DNA of 64,000 nucleotides from Corynebacterium lactis. Its GTDB lineage: Bacteria > Actinomycetota > Actinomycetes > Mycobacteriales > Mycobacteriaceae. Every line of letters begins with the position of its first letter. Positions within the stretch are counted from its first letter, which is position 1. The translations under genes were made by a program, and so were the position numbers. This document shows, in pieces, positions 32,241 through 40,567 of the stretch. The notes below the pieces were generated by a model. The model saw nothing but the letters and a program-made list of their open reading frames with translations. It was not told the DNA's origin and ran no database searches. The DNA is taken from NCBI RefSeq assembly GCF_900519355.1, contig NZ_ULHE01000002.1, positions 1 through 64,000 on the forward strand. The letters run 5' to 3'.

Positions 32241-33722
32241 CTACTTCAGTTCCTCGAACATTGCCGGGGCAGCCTGCTCGTCCCAGAGCAGGACGTTTCC
32301 GGCGTATCCGGTGTCCATCGCGCCCGCGGTGGGCACCGTCAGCGAGTCGGAGCCGAGCGCCATGCGTCCCAGCAGCCAAGTTAGGTGCCAGACGTGGTCG
32401 CCATCGCCGACGAATACGGCCTTGGTGCCCGCGCCCATGAGCCGGATCATCCGGTAAGGGTTCAGCCATACCCACGGGGAGGTGATCCGCCCCATCAGTG
32501 CGCCCATGAATTCGCGCTGGCGCTGCACGCGGTCGAGGTCGCCTTGTGCGGTCGCGCGGGTTCGGACGTAGCCGAGCGCCGTCTTGCCGTCGAAGGTCTG
32601 GCAGCCGGGCTGCATGTCGAGGCCCGCCAGCGGGTCATTGATCGGCTCGGTGGGGCACAGTTCCACGCCGCCGACTGCGTCCACGATTCCCGCGAACCCG
32701 CCGAAGCCGATCTCCGCGTAGTGGTCGATGTGGATGCCGGTGTTTTTCTCCACGGTGTCGATGAGCAGCTGGGGCCCGCCGAAGGCGAACGCCGCATTGA
32801 TCTTGTTCTTGTCGTTGCCCGCGATGTCGACGAAGGAGTCGCGCGGGATGCTCACCAGCTTCGGCTTTCCGACGAGCGGAATGTGCGCAATCATGATGGT
32901 GTCCGTGCGCTGGCCAAAGTCGCCGCTGCCCGTGGAGAGCTGGTTGGCCTGCTCCTCGGTGAGCCCCGCGCGGGAGTCGGAGCCGACTAGCAGCCAGTTC
33001 GACGCCATCGTGTTGCTCGGGCGATTTTCCAGGTTTCCGAACGCGTCGACGCGGGTCAGGCGAAGATCCACGATGGCCATGGTGGCGACCAGCACGAGGA
33101 TGATAATCAGCGCGATGGTCTTGAAACGCATGCGGGGCATGCGGAAGTTCGGGCGCTGTGGCTTCGGAATCCGCCCGCCGAAGCGGCCGCCACGTCCGCC
33201 GCGACCGCCTCGATCGTCCGGGGTCCCCTGGCCGGCCTGGTTGCCCTGTGGTGGATATCCACCCTGCTGGTAGCTCTGATTGCGGGGTTCGCCGTACCCA
33301 TGGCCGTAGTCGGCATCCGGGTTGTACCCGCGGGGAGGAAAGCGTGGATCGTCTCCGGTGGCGCGGGAGCGCCCCGCATCCTGGCGGTCCCGCCGGTAGG
33401 ACGGGGGAATCTGCTGGATGCGGGTCTCGTTCATCGGTTCACGGCGTGCCCCGCGACCCGGAAGGTCCTGGCGCTGGCGAGGGCCCGGACTGCTCGGATT
33501 GCCCGAATATGCCGAGGTCCCCTGGCGACTTTGTTCCTGCGGCCGTGGCTGGGGATCCTGTCGCGGTGGGAGGGGGCGTCGTGAAGCGGGGTTTTGGGGA
33601 GGATTCGGACGCGCGGGGCTATCGCCATCTACGCGGCGGTAGATGGGGCGGCCGTAGCGGTCCTTCAGCGGGCGGCCGTAGCGGTCGCGGGCGATGCGCG
33701 CGTCGTCGAAGTTACCTTCCAT
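32241..33722 (-). CDS. LytR-CpsA-Psr (LCP) family glycopolymer transferase
   Basis: A 493-aa membrane-anchored enzyme that attaches glycopolymers (arabinogalactan in mycolata) to peptidoglycan from lipid-linked precursors. Residues 1-195 are a long cytoplasmic, Pro/Arg/Gln/Gly-rich arm with DRYGRP twice at the start. One TM helix lies at about 200-222. The extracellular LCP domain follows: LLVGSDSRAG, RTDTIMIAHI, VSIPRDSFVDI, then INAAFAFGGP and RTRATAQGDLDRVQRQREFM. The Asp/Arg residues that bind pyrophosphate are all present. ATG 33722 follows TATTGT by 8 bases with no Shine-Dalgarno. It has no other wall genes next to it in this window. Confidence 0.9.
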   Translation of the reverse strand: MEGNFDDARIARDRYGRPLKDRYGRPIYRRVDGDSPARPNPPQNPASRRPLPPRQDPQPRPQEQSRQGTSAYSGNPSSPGPRQRQDLPGRGARREPMNETRIQQIPPSYRRDRQDAGRSRATGDDPRFPPRGYNPDADYGHGYGEPRNQSYQQGGYPPQGNQAGQGTPDDRGGRGGRGGRFGGRIPKPQRPNFRMPRMRFKTIALIIILVLVATMAIVDLRLTRVDAFGNLENRPSNTMASNWLLVGSDSRAGLTEEQANQLSTGSGDFGQRTDTIMIAHIPLVGKPKLVSIPRDSFVDIAGNDKNKINAAFAFGGPQLLIDTVEKNTGIHIDHYAEIGFGGFAGIVDAVGGVELCPTEPINDPLAGLDMQPGCQTFDGKTALGYVRTRATAQGDLDRVQRQREFMGALMGRITSPWVWLNPYRMIRLMGAGTKAVFVGDGDHVWHLTWLLGRMALGSDSLTVPTAGAMDTGYAGNVLLWDEQAAPAMFEELK

Positions 33723-33843
33723 AGCAATTAACAATAGGCAACAGCGCTGCTCGCCGGGAATGTACGGGGCGATACTGCGCGGGTAGCGCGAGCACTACCC
33801 AGGACGCGGGGAGGGAGTGGCGCGGGAGGAATAGAGTGGAGAC

Positions 33844-34654
33844 ATGTCCGCCAGAAGAGAGGAAAACAGCCAGGCCACCCACGAGCCGGGGGTGTACGTC
33901 AAGACTCGTCACGGGGCGCCGCTGGGGTTCTTCGCCTGCGAGGCCGCGGGCCTGGACTGGCTGCGCGAGGGGCAGGAACATGGCGGGGCGCGCGTGGTGG
34001 ACGTGCTGGGCGCCAGCGGGCATGCGCTTCGGCTGCGGCGAGTGGAATCGGTGGCGCCGGACGCGCAGGCGGCATACGAGTTCGGAAAAGCGCTGGCCAT
34101 CACGCACGAGATGGGGGCCGGCGGCTGGGGCGCGGGTCCCGACGGCTGGGACGGGCCCGGATACTTCGGCCCCCCTGGACGAGCCGCTGCGGATGGATCT
34201 GACCCCGCGGGCCAGTTTTGGTGAGTATTGGGCGAAGGGCCGGATTCTGCCGGCACTGGCGAAGGTAGAGGGCAGCTACAGCGCGCGGCAGCTGCGGGTC
34301 TTCGATGCGCTGATTGACCGTCTGCTGGCCGGTGACTTCGATACGCAGGAGGCGCCGGCGCGGGTCCACGGCGACCTGTGGTGGGGCAACGTCATGTGGG
34401 ACGCGGGCGGCGCGGTGCTGATCGATCCGGCCGCGCACGGCGGGCACCGCGAGGAGGACCTCGCGCTGCTCGCGCTGTTCGGGGCCTCGCACTTCGGCGA
34501 GATTCTGCGCGGCTACGAGTCCGTGCATCCGCTGCCGGGGTTCGAGGAGCGCTGCGAGCTGCACCAGCTCTACGCGGTGCTCATGCATGCCGTGCTCTTT
34601 GGCGGCGGCTACGCAGACCGGGCGCTGGAGATTGCGGGGAAGTACGCGGGCTAA
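33844..34654 (+). pseudogene. Fructosamine/ketosamine-3-kinase family protein, frameshifted
   Basis: The first frame (33844-34224) reads MSARREENSQ...VYVKTRHG with family features. After a run of six C (34170-34175) the homology continues in another frame from PLDEPLRMDL to the stop at 34652. That part includes ARVHGDLWWGN, the catalytic loop, and LIDPAAHGGHREEDLALLALF. One extra C explains the break; corrected length is about 269 aa. It phosphorylates sugar-amine adducts for deglycation if active. TAGAGT lies exactly 6 bases before ATG 33844 (leaderless). A diverged second copy of its 3' end lies 7.3 kb away at 41934, on the far side of the toxin island. Confidence 0.75.
34601..34654 (+). 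repeat. Left copy of the fructosamine-kinase 3'-end repeat
   Basis: The last 18 codons of the kinase gene, encoding GGYADRALEIAGKYAG and stop. A diverged copy encoding GGYAGQTLKIAEKYAG and stop is at 41934-41987. The first 16 bases (GGCGGCGGCTACGCAG) are identical. Confidence 0.85.
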
Positions 34655-35042
34655 ATGAGCTTGCTGCACACCCACTACTGTGGTGGCATTTTTAGCTACC
34701 TGGCAGTAGCCATTTGGCTATCGCTGTAAGCGTGGAGGGGTGCTGGGTGGTACAAAAATTTGGATGGCATGCGTCCATGCAGGATTCCTCCGATAGCAGG
34801 GTTTGTTCAATGCCCCTGTTCAACGGTGGTTTTTGTCCTGTTGTCTTATTCTTTCATTTCGACCCGGCGGACTACCGGGAAATTTACTTTCAAAAAGCAA
34901 AAAATTGGTGCTAGGCGGCAGCTAAAAAAGCGCTGGCGAACGGGGAAAAGTAGAGATTGTTTTTTTTTACAATTTCGTGCTCTTCTGAAGATAAGTCTTT
35001 TGGATAAGTGCTGTTGTTCGTCGTTTTTGGAAGGGGTTTGTT
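34655..35042. other. AT-rich left edge of the accessory island
   Basis: Base composition drops sharply about 60 bases after the kinase stop. A small hairpin followed by TTTTT (about 34672-34697) may terminate the kinase transcript. A T-run and TACAAT (34968-34973) may belong to the porin operon promoter. No credible gene was seen; the 66-codon frame at 34714 lacks support. Confidence 0.5.
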
Positions 35043-35882
35043 GTGAAGTCGTGGGTTGGCCGTAGTGCTGTGGGATGTGTTGTTGCTGGTTTGGCTCTGA
35101 CTGTTGGTGCTGGCTCGGCGGTGGGGCTGCCAGGGTGGGTGCCTGTGGCGGAATTTCCGTACCCGGGGCCTGTGGTCGGTGGTGAGCGTGAAATCCCGAA
35201 CCGGCAGGTTGTGCGGTCGACGGTCGATGGGTGGGTTCTGCGTGTGGAAAAACTTGATGAGGCAATCAACTTCGCGCCTGCTCTTGATGGTGGTGTGACA
35301 ACGGGCGAGGCATTTGGGTCCCTGTCGGGGCGGACGCGGATTGAAGGGCAATCGGCGGAGCCTCTGCGGGCTGGATATTTTGAGACCGGGTACCAGATTG
35401 GTTGCGGTATTGATGTTTCCGATGGTGCCGATGTTCAGGTCGCTGGTGTCGCTGGCGTGTCACCGTCGGTGGGTGTGTCGCCGTCTACAGAAGCTGGTGT
35501 TGAAGGTGGCGTGCAGGCCGGTCCGAGCGTGCAGGTGAGCTTGCCTGATGGTGCAGCCAAGGTTGGTGCTGATGCCAAGGCTGATGCGGGTGCGAAGGCT
35601 GGGGTCAAGGTTGATTCTGACGCTAAGGTTGATTCTCGTTTTGAAGTTGCCCCGACGGTGAATTTCAAGTTGAAGCCGGGTGGGGTAACGAACATTACGT
35701 TGGCGGGATATGACGTCAATCTGGAGAAAAAGCGCGCGGCCGGTGGGTTTACTGGTGCGCATCTGCAGATCAATGGTTGTGCCGGTCCTGTGTCTATCCG
35801 GTCGTATGTGTCGTTGTCGACTGTGACTGATACCAGTGTTGATTCTGTCGCTGTCTACGGTGATGCTCGCCGTATTCGTTAG
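35043..35882 (+). CDS. MspA-family porin-like secreted protein
   Basis: A 279-aa secreted protein. A signal peptide (about 1-29, ending GAGSAVG) is followed by sequence resembling MspA porins: VDGWVLRVEKLDEAINFAP, GYFETGYQIGCGIDVSDG, and a C-terminal ITLAGYDVNLEKKRA...GAHLQINGCAGPVSIRSY. MspA proteins form octameric channels in the mycomembrane. Between the halves is a repetitive Ala/Asp/Lys/Val insert (about 170-200) unlike typical porins. The GTG start has GGAAGGGG upstream. It is the first gene of an operon with a small membrane protein and a polymorphic-toxin-like protein. A transport or receptor role for that toxin is my inference. Confidence 0.7.
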   Translation: MKSWVGRSAVGCVVAGLALTVGAGSAVGLPGWVPVAEFPYPGPVVGGEREIPNRQVVRSTVDGWVLRVEKLDEAINFAPALDGGVTTGEAFGSLSGRTRIEGQSAEPLRAGYFETGYQIGCGIDVSDGADVQVAGVAGVSPSVGVSPSTEAGVEGGVQAGPSVQVSLPDGAAKVGADAKADAGAKAGVKVDSDAKVDSRFEVAPTVNFKLKPGGVTNITLAGYDVNLEKKRAAGGFTGAHLQINGCAGPVSIRSYVSLSTVTDTSVDSVAVYGDARRIR

Positions 35883-35926
35883 AAGCCGGTAGCAGGACGT
35901 GGGGTAAGGCGACAGGTGTCTGCGTG

Positions 35927-36208
35927 ATGGATGAATCAAAGGAGCTCCGCCGCGACGATGCGGGCCAGGGCGAGGTTTCCCCGACGGGGCGTGATGTGGC
36001 CCGCAGCGTGGTCGTAGCAGTCGTTGGCTTGGTGTTGATGCTGCCTGCTGTTGGTGTGATGCCGTATTTAGGACAGTGGATGACCCAGCATGGACCATTT
36101 GTGGTGATGCTGCCGTTTATGTTGTGGATGATGTTGTCTGGTGGTCTGCTCGGTTCTGGGACTAGTGCGGTTTGGCGGTATGCGAGGGGCAGCGATGATT
36201 ACCGATAA
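35927..36208 (+). CDS. Small two-TM membrane protein in the porin-toxin operon
   Basis: A 93-aa protein. A charged N-terminal 25 residues is followed by two hydrophobic segments (about 26-47 and 58-78) and a short basic end. I recognise no family. GTG 35924 is an alternative start one codon earlier. It begins 44 bases after the porin gene, and its last 14 bases overlap the start of the large toxin-like gene, so translational coupling is likely. Its consistent position suggests a partner in export or assembly, which is inference only. Confidence 0.65.
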   Translation: MDESKELRRDDAGQGEVSPTGRDVARSVVVAVVGLVLMLPAVGVMPYLGQWMTQHGPFVVMLPFMLWMMLSGGLLGSGTSAVWRYARGSDDYR

Positions 36209-38708
36209 GCATCATTGGTGGGGTGGATGTGTGGGGGCGGTGCTATGTGTGGTGGGTGCGACGTCGTGGTTGTCGCCGATGTATGCGCAGGCGCAAACGC
36301 CGCAGGAGCGTTGTCAGCAGGAAACGGCTGCTTATAACCAGGTACAGAAGGCGGCGTGGCAGGCGTCGCATCCGGGCCAGGAGGTTCCTGACCCGCCGCC
36401 GTGGCCGCCGTATCGATGCGGTGGTCTTCCTGGTGGGGGCAGCGGCCCTGGTGCACCGGGTGGTGGGCTCCCTGGTAGTGGCGGTGTTGGGGATGCGGCA
36501 CCGTCGGGCGGGGTGGGTTCTGCTGTGCGACCGCACAGGTTAGATCAGTCGAGTGTTGGTGGTGCTGACACGTCGTCGGGGCGGGGTTGGAGTGATAATG
36601 GCCAATCGGTAGGTGGGCCGCGGCAGCAAATCTCCCCGGTTGTGCCGTCGGGTGGCTCGGCAGGCCGATCGGCGCGGTCGAATGTGCGGGTGCCCGCGCG
36701 TGCTGTGCAGGTCATCGATGGTGGGCAGCCTCGTGTTGTTGATGTTGTTGATGATGGTCAGGGCCGCGGTGTGGTTATTGATGCCTATGGAGTGCCTACT
36801 GGTGAGACTGTGACTTCTGATGGGCGCGGTGGGTATGCGCTGGTTCCGCCGGGAGCTGTTGTAGGCAAAGTTCCTGGTGAACAGGCGCTTGGTGTGAACG
36901 AGGCTGCGCCTAGCAGTGGTGAGGAGGACTCTGCCGAACATCGTCCGCATGAGCAGGAGGTACCGGCGAAGGGGGCAGGCGGTCAAAAGGTCACGTCTGA
37001 TGTAATGGCGGCATCAACTGAGGGCGCTGGTGTGGCCGGTGGTGCGGCTGCGGCGTTGATTGGCGCTGCGGTTGGTGCGGCGCGGCGTTTTCGTCGTGGT
37101 GGGCGTGGCGTGTTTGGTCGAGTGCATGAGTTCGGTTGGGTACAGCCGGATGGGGATGTGCAGCGTTTTATGGTTGTTCCGGATGCATCGGCGCCGCATG
37201 AGCATCGTTTTGATGTTGTGGTACCGCCGGATGGGGAGATGGTGACCAATCCTGATGGCAGCGTGGATGTTGTCGATAGTCAGGGTCGGGTCGTTGATCA
37301 TGTGCGTCGTCCGTGGGCATTTGATGCTGCGGGTAGGCCGGTGAAGACGTGGTACGAGATTGATAATCAGCGTGGTCAGTTAGTGCAGAAGGTTGCGCCT
37401 GATCAATCGGTGGTGTATCCGATTGTGGCCGATCCGGAACAGGATAAGTCGAGGGTGGTCAAGGGGGCGCCGCGTGCTGTGGCGGGGAAGGGGATGCAGG
37501 TTAGGCCGGCTGTGAAGCCTGCCGTGTCTAGTCCTGCGCCACCGAAGACGGCGTCGTCGAGGGGTTCTTCGTCTGAGCGGGCGCGTTTGGATGCGACGGT
37601 GCCTGCGCGTCAGCCGGGTTTTATTGGTCCGGTGACTGCCGAGGATGCTGCAGGACAGCAACGGAATAAAGCGAAAATTCAGCGGCAGCAGGTGGACCGT
37701 GCGGCGGCGCAGCGTCGTGGGTCTGGGGTGAAGACGTCGAAAGAGATTATGTATGAGTCGGCTACTGGGCAGAAGTTGCCGACGGAGCGGCAGGTCCAGC
37801 CTGCGAGTACGCGCCCTCGTCATCCTGTCGATGAGATGTCGCCGGAGGGTGATCATATTACTCGTGATGCCCAAGGCCGCATTGATGGTGTGTATCCCCA
37901 TGGTGCTCCTGCCGGGGTGAGGAAGACCCGGAATCCGGATGGGTCGGTTACGGTTACTGAGGGTGGTCGGCAAACGACGTATTATCCGGCGCCTGACAAA
38001 CCTAGTCGGGGTGAGATGGTTGTTGAGTCGCAGACGTTTGATCGGGATAGAAATCAGACTCGTCAGGTGCTTGATCGCGATGGGGCGCGTGTTGAGCAGG
38101 TGGTTTCTGGTCGGCAGGAGGTTAATGCGCCTGTTGGTGCGCCGGTGAAGTCTGTGCCGGTGGCGACTCCGAGTGAACCGGTGGCGGGTGAGCAGCCGAT
38201 CCCATCACGGGGCAAAAGCGGCGGTAATGGTGCTGCAAAGGCTGCTGCTCCGAAAGAATCGATTCGCGGCCCTGGGAGAATTGGAGATGCGGCAACCGCC
38301 TCTGGTGGTTTAGGAGAGGGACTATTAAATGATCACGAATCGCCTGGTCGTCATAGGAGTCCTCGTGGTGAATTACCCAAGGGCAACGCTGCTTGGAGAG
38401 GAATAGGCAAAGCTGCTAAAGGCGTCGGAGCAGCTGGAAATGCTTATACTCTGGGAAAGGCCGGGATTGATGCATGGAATGATCCAACCCATGTCGGGCA
38501 TCATGTTGGTAAAGGTTTGGGCTCGGTTGCCGGAGGAACAGTAGGCGCGTATGCAGGCTCTGCCTTGGGAGCCTTTGGTGGCCCCATAGCTCCAGTGACA
38601 ATTCCTTTGGGTGCAGCACTCGGTGCCTATCTGGGCTCAACGTTCGTCGGAGACCCAGTGGGTACAGCAGTAGGGGATGCTGTAGATCAGAATATTAGTG
38701 GTCGGTAG
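36195..38708 (+). CDS. Secreted polymorphic toxin-like protein with glycine-zipper C-terminal tip
   Basis: An 837-aa modular protein. A signal peptide (1 to about 34, ending YAQAQ) precedes a Pro/Gly-rich region (40-130). A Gly/Ala-rich hydrophobic helix follows (about 272-292) and then RRFRRGGRG. A middle domain carries VVYPIVADP (about 405-413), a phrase recurrent in actinobacterial secreted polymorphic toxins. Later come YD-like HITRDAQGRIDGVYPHG and VRKTRNPDGSVTVTEGG. From about residue 654 (VPVATPSEPVAGEQPI) base composition falls and a variable tip begins, ending in a strongly hydrophobic Gly-zipper (about 755-830). This looks like a membrane-acting, pore-forming tip. Small membrane genes start 2 bases later, as immunity genes would. 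GAGGGG supports ATG 36195. The toxic activity is inferred. Confidence 0.7.
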   Translation: MITDKHHWWGGCVGAVLCVVGATSWLSPMYAQAQTPQERCQQETAAYNQVQKAAWQASHPGQEVPDPPPWPPYRCGGLPGGGSGPGAPGGGLPGSGGVGDAAPSGGVGSAVRPHRLDQSSVGGADTSSGRGWSDNGQSVGGPRQQISPVVPSGGSAGRSARSNVRVPARAVQVIDGGQPRVVDVVDDGQGRGVVIDAYGVPTGETVTSDGRGGYALVPPGAVVGKVPGEQALGVNEAAPSSGEEDSAEHRPHEQEVPAKGAGGQKVTSDVMAASTEGAGVAGGAAAALIGAAVGAARRFRRGGRGVFGRVHEFGWVQPDGDVQRFMVVPDASAPHEHRFDVVVPPDGEMVTNPDGSVDVVDSQGRVVDHVRRPWAFDAAGRPVKTWYEIDNQRGQLVQKVAPDQSVVYPIVADPEQDKSRVVKGAPRAVAGKGMQVRPAVKPAVSSPAPPKTASSRGSSSERARLDATVPARQPGFIGPVTAEDAAGQQRNKAKIQRQQVDRAAAQRRGSGVKTSKEIMYESATGQKLPTERQVQPASTRPRHPVDEMSPEGDHITRDAQGRIDGVYPHGAPAGVRKTRNPDGSVTVTEGGRQTTYYPAPDKPSRGEMVVESQTFDRDRNQTRQVLDRDGARVEQVVSGRQEVNAPVGAPVKSVPVATPSEPVAGEQPIPSRGKSGGNGAAKAAAPKESIRGPGRIGDAATASGGLGEGLLNDHESPGRHRSPRGELPKGNAAWRGIGKAAKGVGAAGNAYTLGKAGIDAWNDPTHVGHHVGKGLGSVAGGTVGAYAGSALGAFGGPIAPVTIPLGAALGAYLGSTFVGDPVGTAVGDAVDQNISGR
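38154..38213 (+). repeat. Toxin-tip junction repeat, copy A
   Basis: The first 27 bases (38154-38180) are identical to 40055-40081, and the next ~33 remain similar. It encodes VPVATPSEPVAGEQPIPSRG at the border between the shared toxin body and the variable tip. Confidence 0.9.
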
Positions 38709-38710
38709 TT

Positions 38711-39088
38711 ATGGAATTGTTGTCCACAGTCTTTGATATGGGGATCTTCCCATTTATTTTACTGTCAATTATGCCGTGGTTTTACCCTTATTTTGCGAAA
38801 GGTGATCTACCGTATAAGAGAGAAGAATACCCAGATGCAGCATGGCTTGTTGTGACTATTGAAGGAATCGTCCTTTGTACGGGTATTGAGATTATTCTGG
38901 CCTGGCCTTGGTCATATATCTTTGATGGTCCGATTCACCTCTATTTTGCAATGGCTATTGTAACTGTAATTAGTGGAGCGGCAAATTATGTACAATTTAG
39001 GGAAAAATTTAATACTAACATAACATGCCAAGGTATTGAAGAATATTCCCTAATGAGATATAGCTGGATAATTAATAGAAAAAATTAA
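38711..39088 (+). CDS. Putative membrane immunity protein 1
   Basis: A 125-aa AT-rich gene starting 2 bases after the toxin stop. There are three hydrophobic helices (about 8-28, 45-68 and 75-95) and a polar C-terminal part with FREKF, GIEEYSLMRYSW. The C-terminal two thirds align with the next gene's product (shared T[IM]EGI, VISG / LVSG, [FY]RE, GI[ER]E and RYS[WF]). A decayed copy (three in-frame stops) lies at 41368-41748. The position right after a membrane-type toxin tip, and the paralogue array, suggest an immunity protein. It has no recognised family. Confidence 0.65.
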   Translation: MELLSTVFDMGIFPFILLSIMPWFYPYFAKGDLPYKREEYPDAAWLVVTIEGIVLCTGIEIILAWPWSYIFDGPIHLYFAMAIVTVISGAANYVQFREKFNTNITCQGIEEYSLMRYSWIINRKN

Positions 39089-39163
39089 CAAACAGATTCA
39101 TAAAGCGTGCGCGGGATTTTGAAATATGGCTAACTATAAAATTTTTAGAAAGTGAAGATGGGG

Positions 39164-39529
39164 ATGGGAACGCTAATTGCAATAGTGTCCATCGGCCTAC
39201 AATTAATGCTTTTCTGTGCAAGTGTTAGATATTCTTACCTGCTCGACGAAGAGAGCCATTTAAGTATATGGAAGGATGAGGTGGACGCATTCTTTGTTTT
39301 AACCATGGAGGGAATTTCAGTAACAATTCTGCCATCTCTGCTTTTAACGGTCTTCCATCTTATGATTACAGATATAGGTGCCCCGTATGTGGTATTCGCC
39401 ACACTTGTGATTTTAGTATCTGGGATTAAATTGTTCTTCAGATATAGGGAGCAATGTTATGGCGAACTTTCCTTATCTGGTATTCGTGAATTCGCGAAGT
39501 GGCGTTACTCATTTTTCACAAAAAGATAA
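39164..39529 (+). CDS. Putative membrane immunity protein 2, paralogue of the preceding one
   Basis: A 121-aa membrane protein with helices at about 3-22, 45-68 and 75-95, and a C-terminus ending KWRYSFFTKR that parallels immunity protein 1. ATG 39164 was chosen because the decayed copy at 41820 conserves this ATG; GTG 39152 and ATG 39158 are in frame upstream. It is AT-rich like its neighbours. The function is inferred from position and paralogy only. Confidence 0.6.
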   Translation: MGTLIAIVSIGLQLMLFCASVRYSYLLDEESHLSIWKDEVDAFFVLTMEGISVTILPSLLLTVFHLMITDIGAPYVVFATLVILVSGIKLFFRYREQCYGELSLSGIREFAKWRYSFFTKR

Positions 39530-39590
39530 AATACGAAACTAAAAATCATTGCTCAATATAACGTAAAAGCATACTCTGTGAGGCTAGAAT

Positions 39591-39983
39591 ATGTACGAAA
39601 TTAAATTATTCTCAAGCGCCTGCATGTTCCTTGAGTTGCCCTCCGGGTGGCGCAGATTTGAGGACCTTGATAGTCAGATTATCCGATTTACTGCAGTATC
39701 TACTTTTACATCTAGAACCTATGCGTCTGTTGTAGTCACTGTTGAAGATGCCTCATTTTTTGGGGATACCGTAGCTAAAGCTAGCCCTTACCAGTCTTGG
39801 AGCAAAGAATATATTCAAAGCGGTGATATAGGCAAAGGAAATAGGGTGGTCGAGCTTTTGACTGCTGTTCCCTCCGGTGGAGGAATGAAGGCTGTGGTAG
39901 TTATTGCTCAGACTAATTGTGCTGACGATAACATTATTTGGGATCAATGCTTATCTATCATCGAGTCAGTAGATATTAACTAG
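39591..39983 (+). CDS. Small soluble protein, DUF1795/LpqN-like fold suspected
   Basis: A 130-aa protein without TM or signal. The opening FSSACMFLELPSGWRRFEDL, an alternating beta pattern with VVVTVEDASFF, a helix, then AVVVIAQTNCADDNIIWDQCLSIIESVDI resemble DUF1795 (DcrB/Mog1-PsbP-like) proteins. This group includes chaperones and immunity-associated proteins of secreted toxins. The match is by pattern only. It lies between the immunity genes and the displaced second tip, so it may be an adaptor, chaperone or immunity protein. It has no visible Shine-Dalgarno of note. Confidence 0.5.
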   Translation: MYEIKLFSSACMFLELPSGWRRFEDLDSQIIRFTAVSTFTSRTYASVVVTVEDASFFGDTVAKASPYQSWSKEYIQSGDIGKGNRVVELLTAVPSGGGMKAVVVIAQTNCADDNIIWDQCLSIIESVDIN

Positions 39984-40054
39984 TTGATATTTAGATTCTG
40001 CGCTGGCATAACGTCGTAACCCGAGGGCAAGCTTCGAATGAAGTCATGTAAGAG

Positions 40055-40114
40055 GTGCCGGTGGCGACTCCGAGTGAACCGATGGCAGGCGAGCAACCGA
40101 TCCCACCGAGGGGC
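40055..40114 (+). repeat. Toxin-tip junction repeat, copy B
   Basis: Identical to 38154-38180 over its first 27 bases and about 75% similar for the rest. It forms the 5' edge of the orphan tip. Confidence 0.9.
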
Positions 40115-40567
40115 AGACCTGCGAGGCCTAAGAAAGATGATAGTTCGGCGATGGGGCCGACCGTCGGTAAGTCTGATCTTGGTAGTGCGATTTATGGTAC
40201 TGGTACTGATGCTGGCTTTACCGTGACAGAGGAATCTGCAAAGGCAGCGGGTGGTGCAGCTGATGATGTAGTACGTGCAGCACGTTGGGGCGGGCGTGCC
40301 ACGGGATCACTTGGTGGTGTGTTTAAGGCTGAGATTGATCGCCGCTCTGGGATGGATCCGGTAGAGGCATACGCAACAAACGGTATCGGTGTAGCAGCTG
40401 GTGCTATAGCGGGAGGAGCTGCCATTGCGGGAGCAACTGCTCTAGCTCCACCGGTAGCTGCAACGGTTGCTGCCGGAGTCGGTGTGGGCGCCATAGTTGG
40501 CTTTGGAGTGACAAAAGGCCTTCAGGCGGCGATTAATTATTTTTGCAGGGAGGCCAATGAAAGCTAA
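40055..40567 (+). pseudogene. Displaced (orphan) toxin tip cassette
   Basis: A 170-codon frame whose first 20 codons repeat the tip junction of the full toxin (VPVATPSEP[V/M]AGEQPIP) but whose remainder differs: GKSDLGSAIYGTGTDAGF..., RRSGMDPVEAYATNGIG, then a Gly/Ala-zipper (about 110-155) and a charged end. There is no signal peptide, no toxin body and no good Shine-Dalgarno. It matches the 'orphan tip' organisation of polymorphic toxin loci, where recombination at the shared junction can swap tips. The next gene overlaps its end by 11 bases, as its own immunity gene would. It may be silent unless recombined. Confidence 0.7.

Noticed and set aside
34714..34914. A 66-codon frame at the left edge of the island.
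   Set aside because: No ribosome-binding site, family pattern or conserved composition; probably chance in AT-rich sequence.
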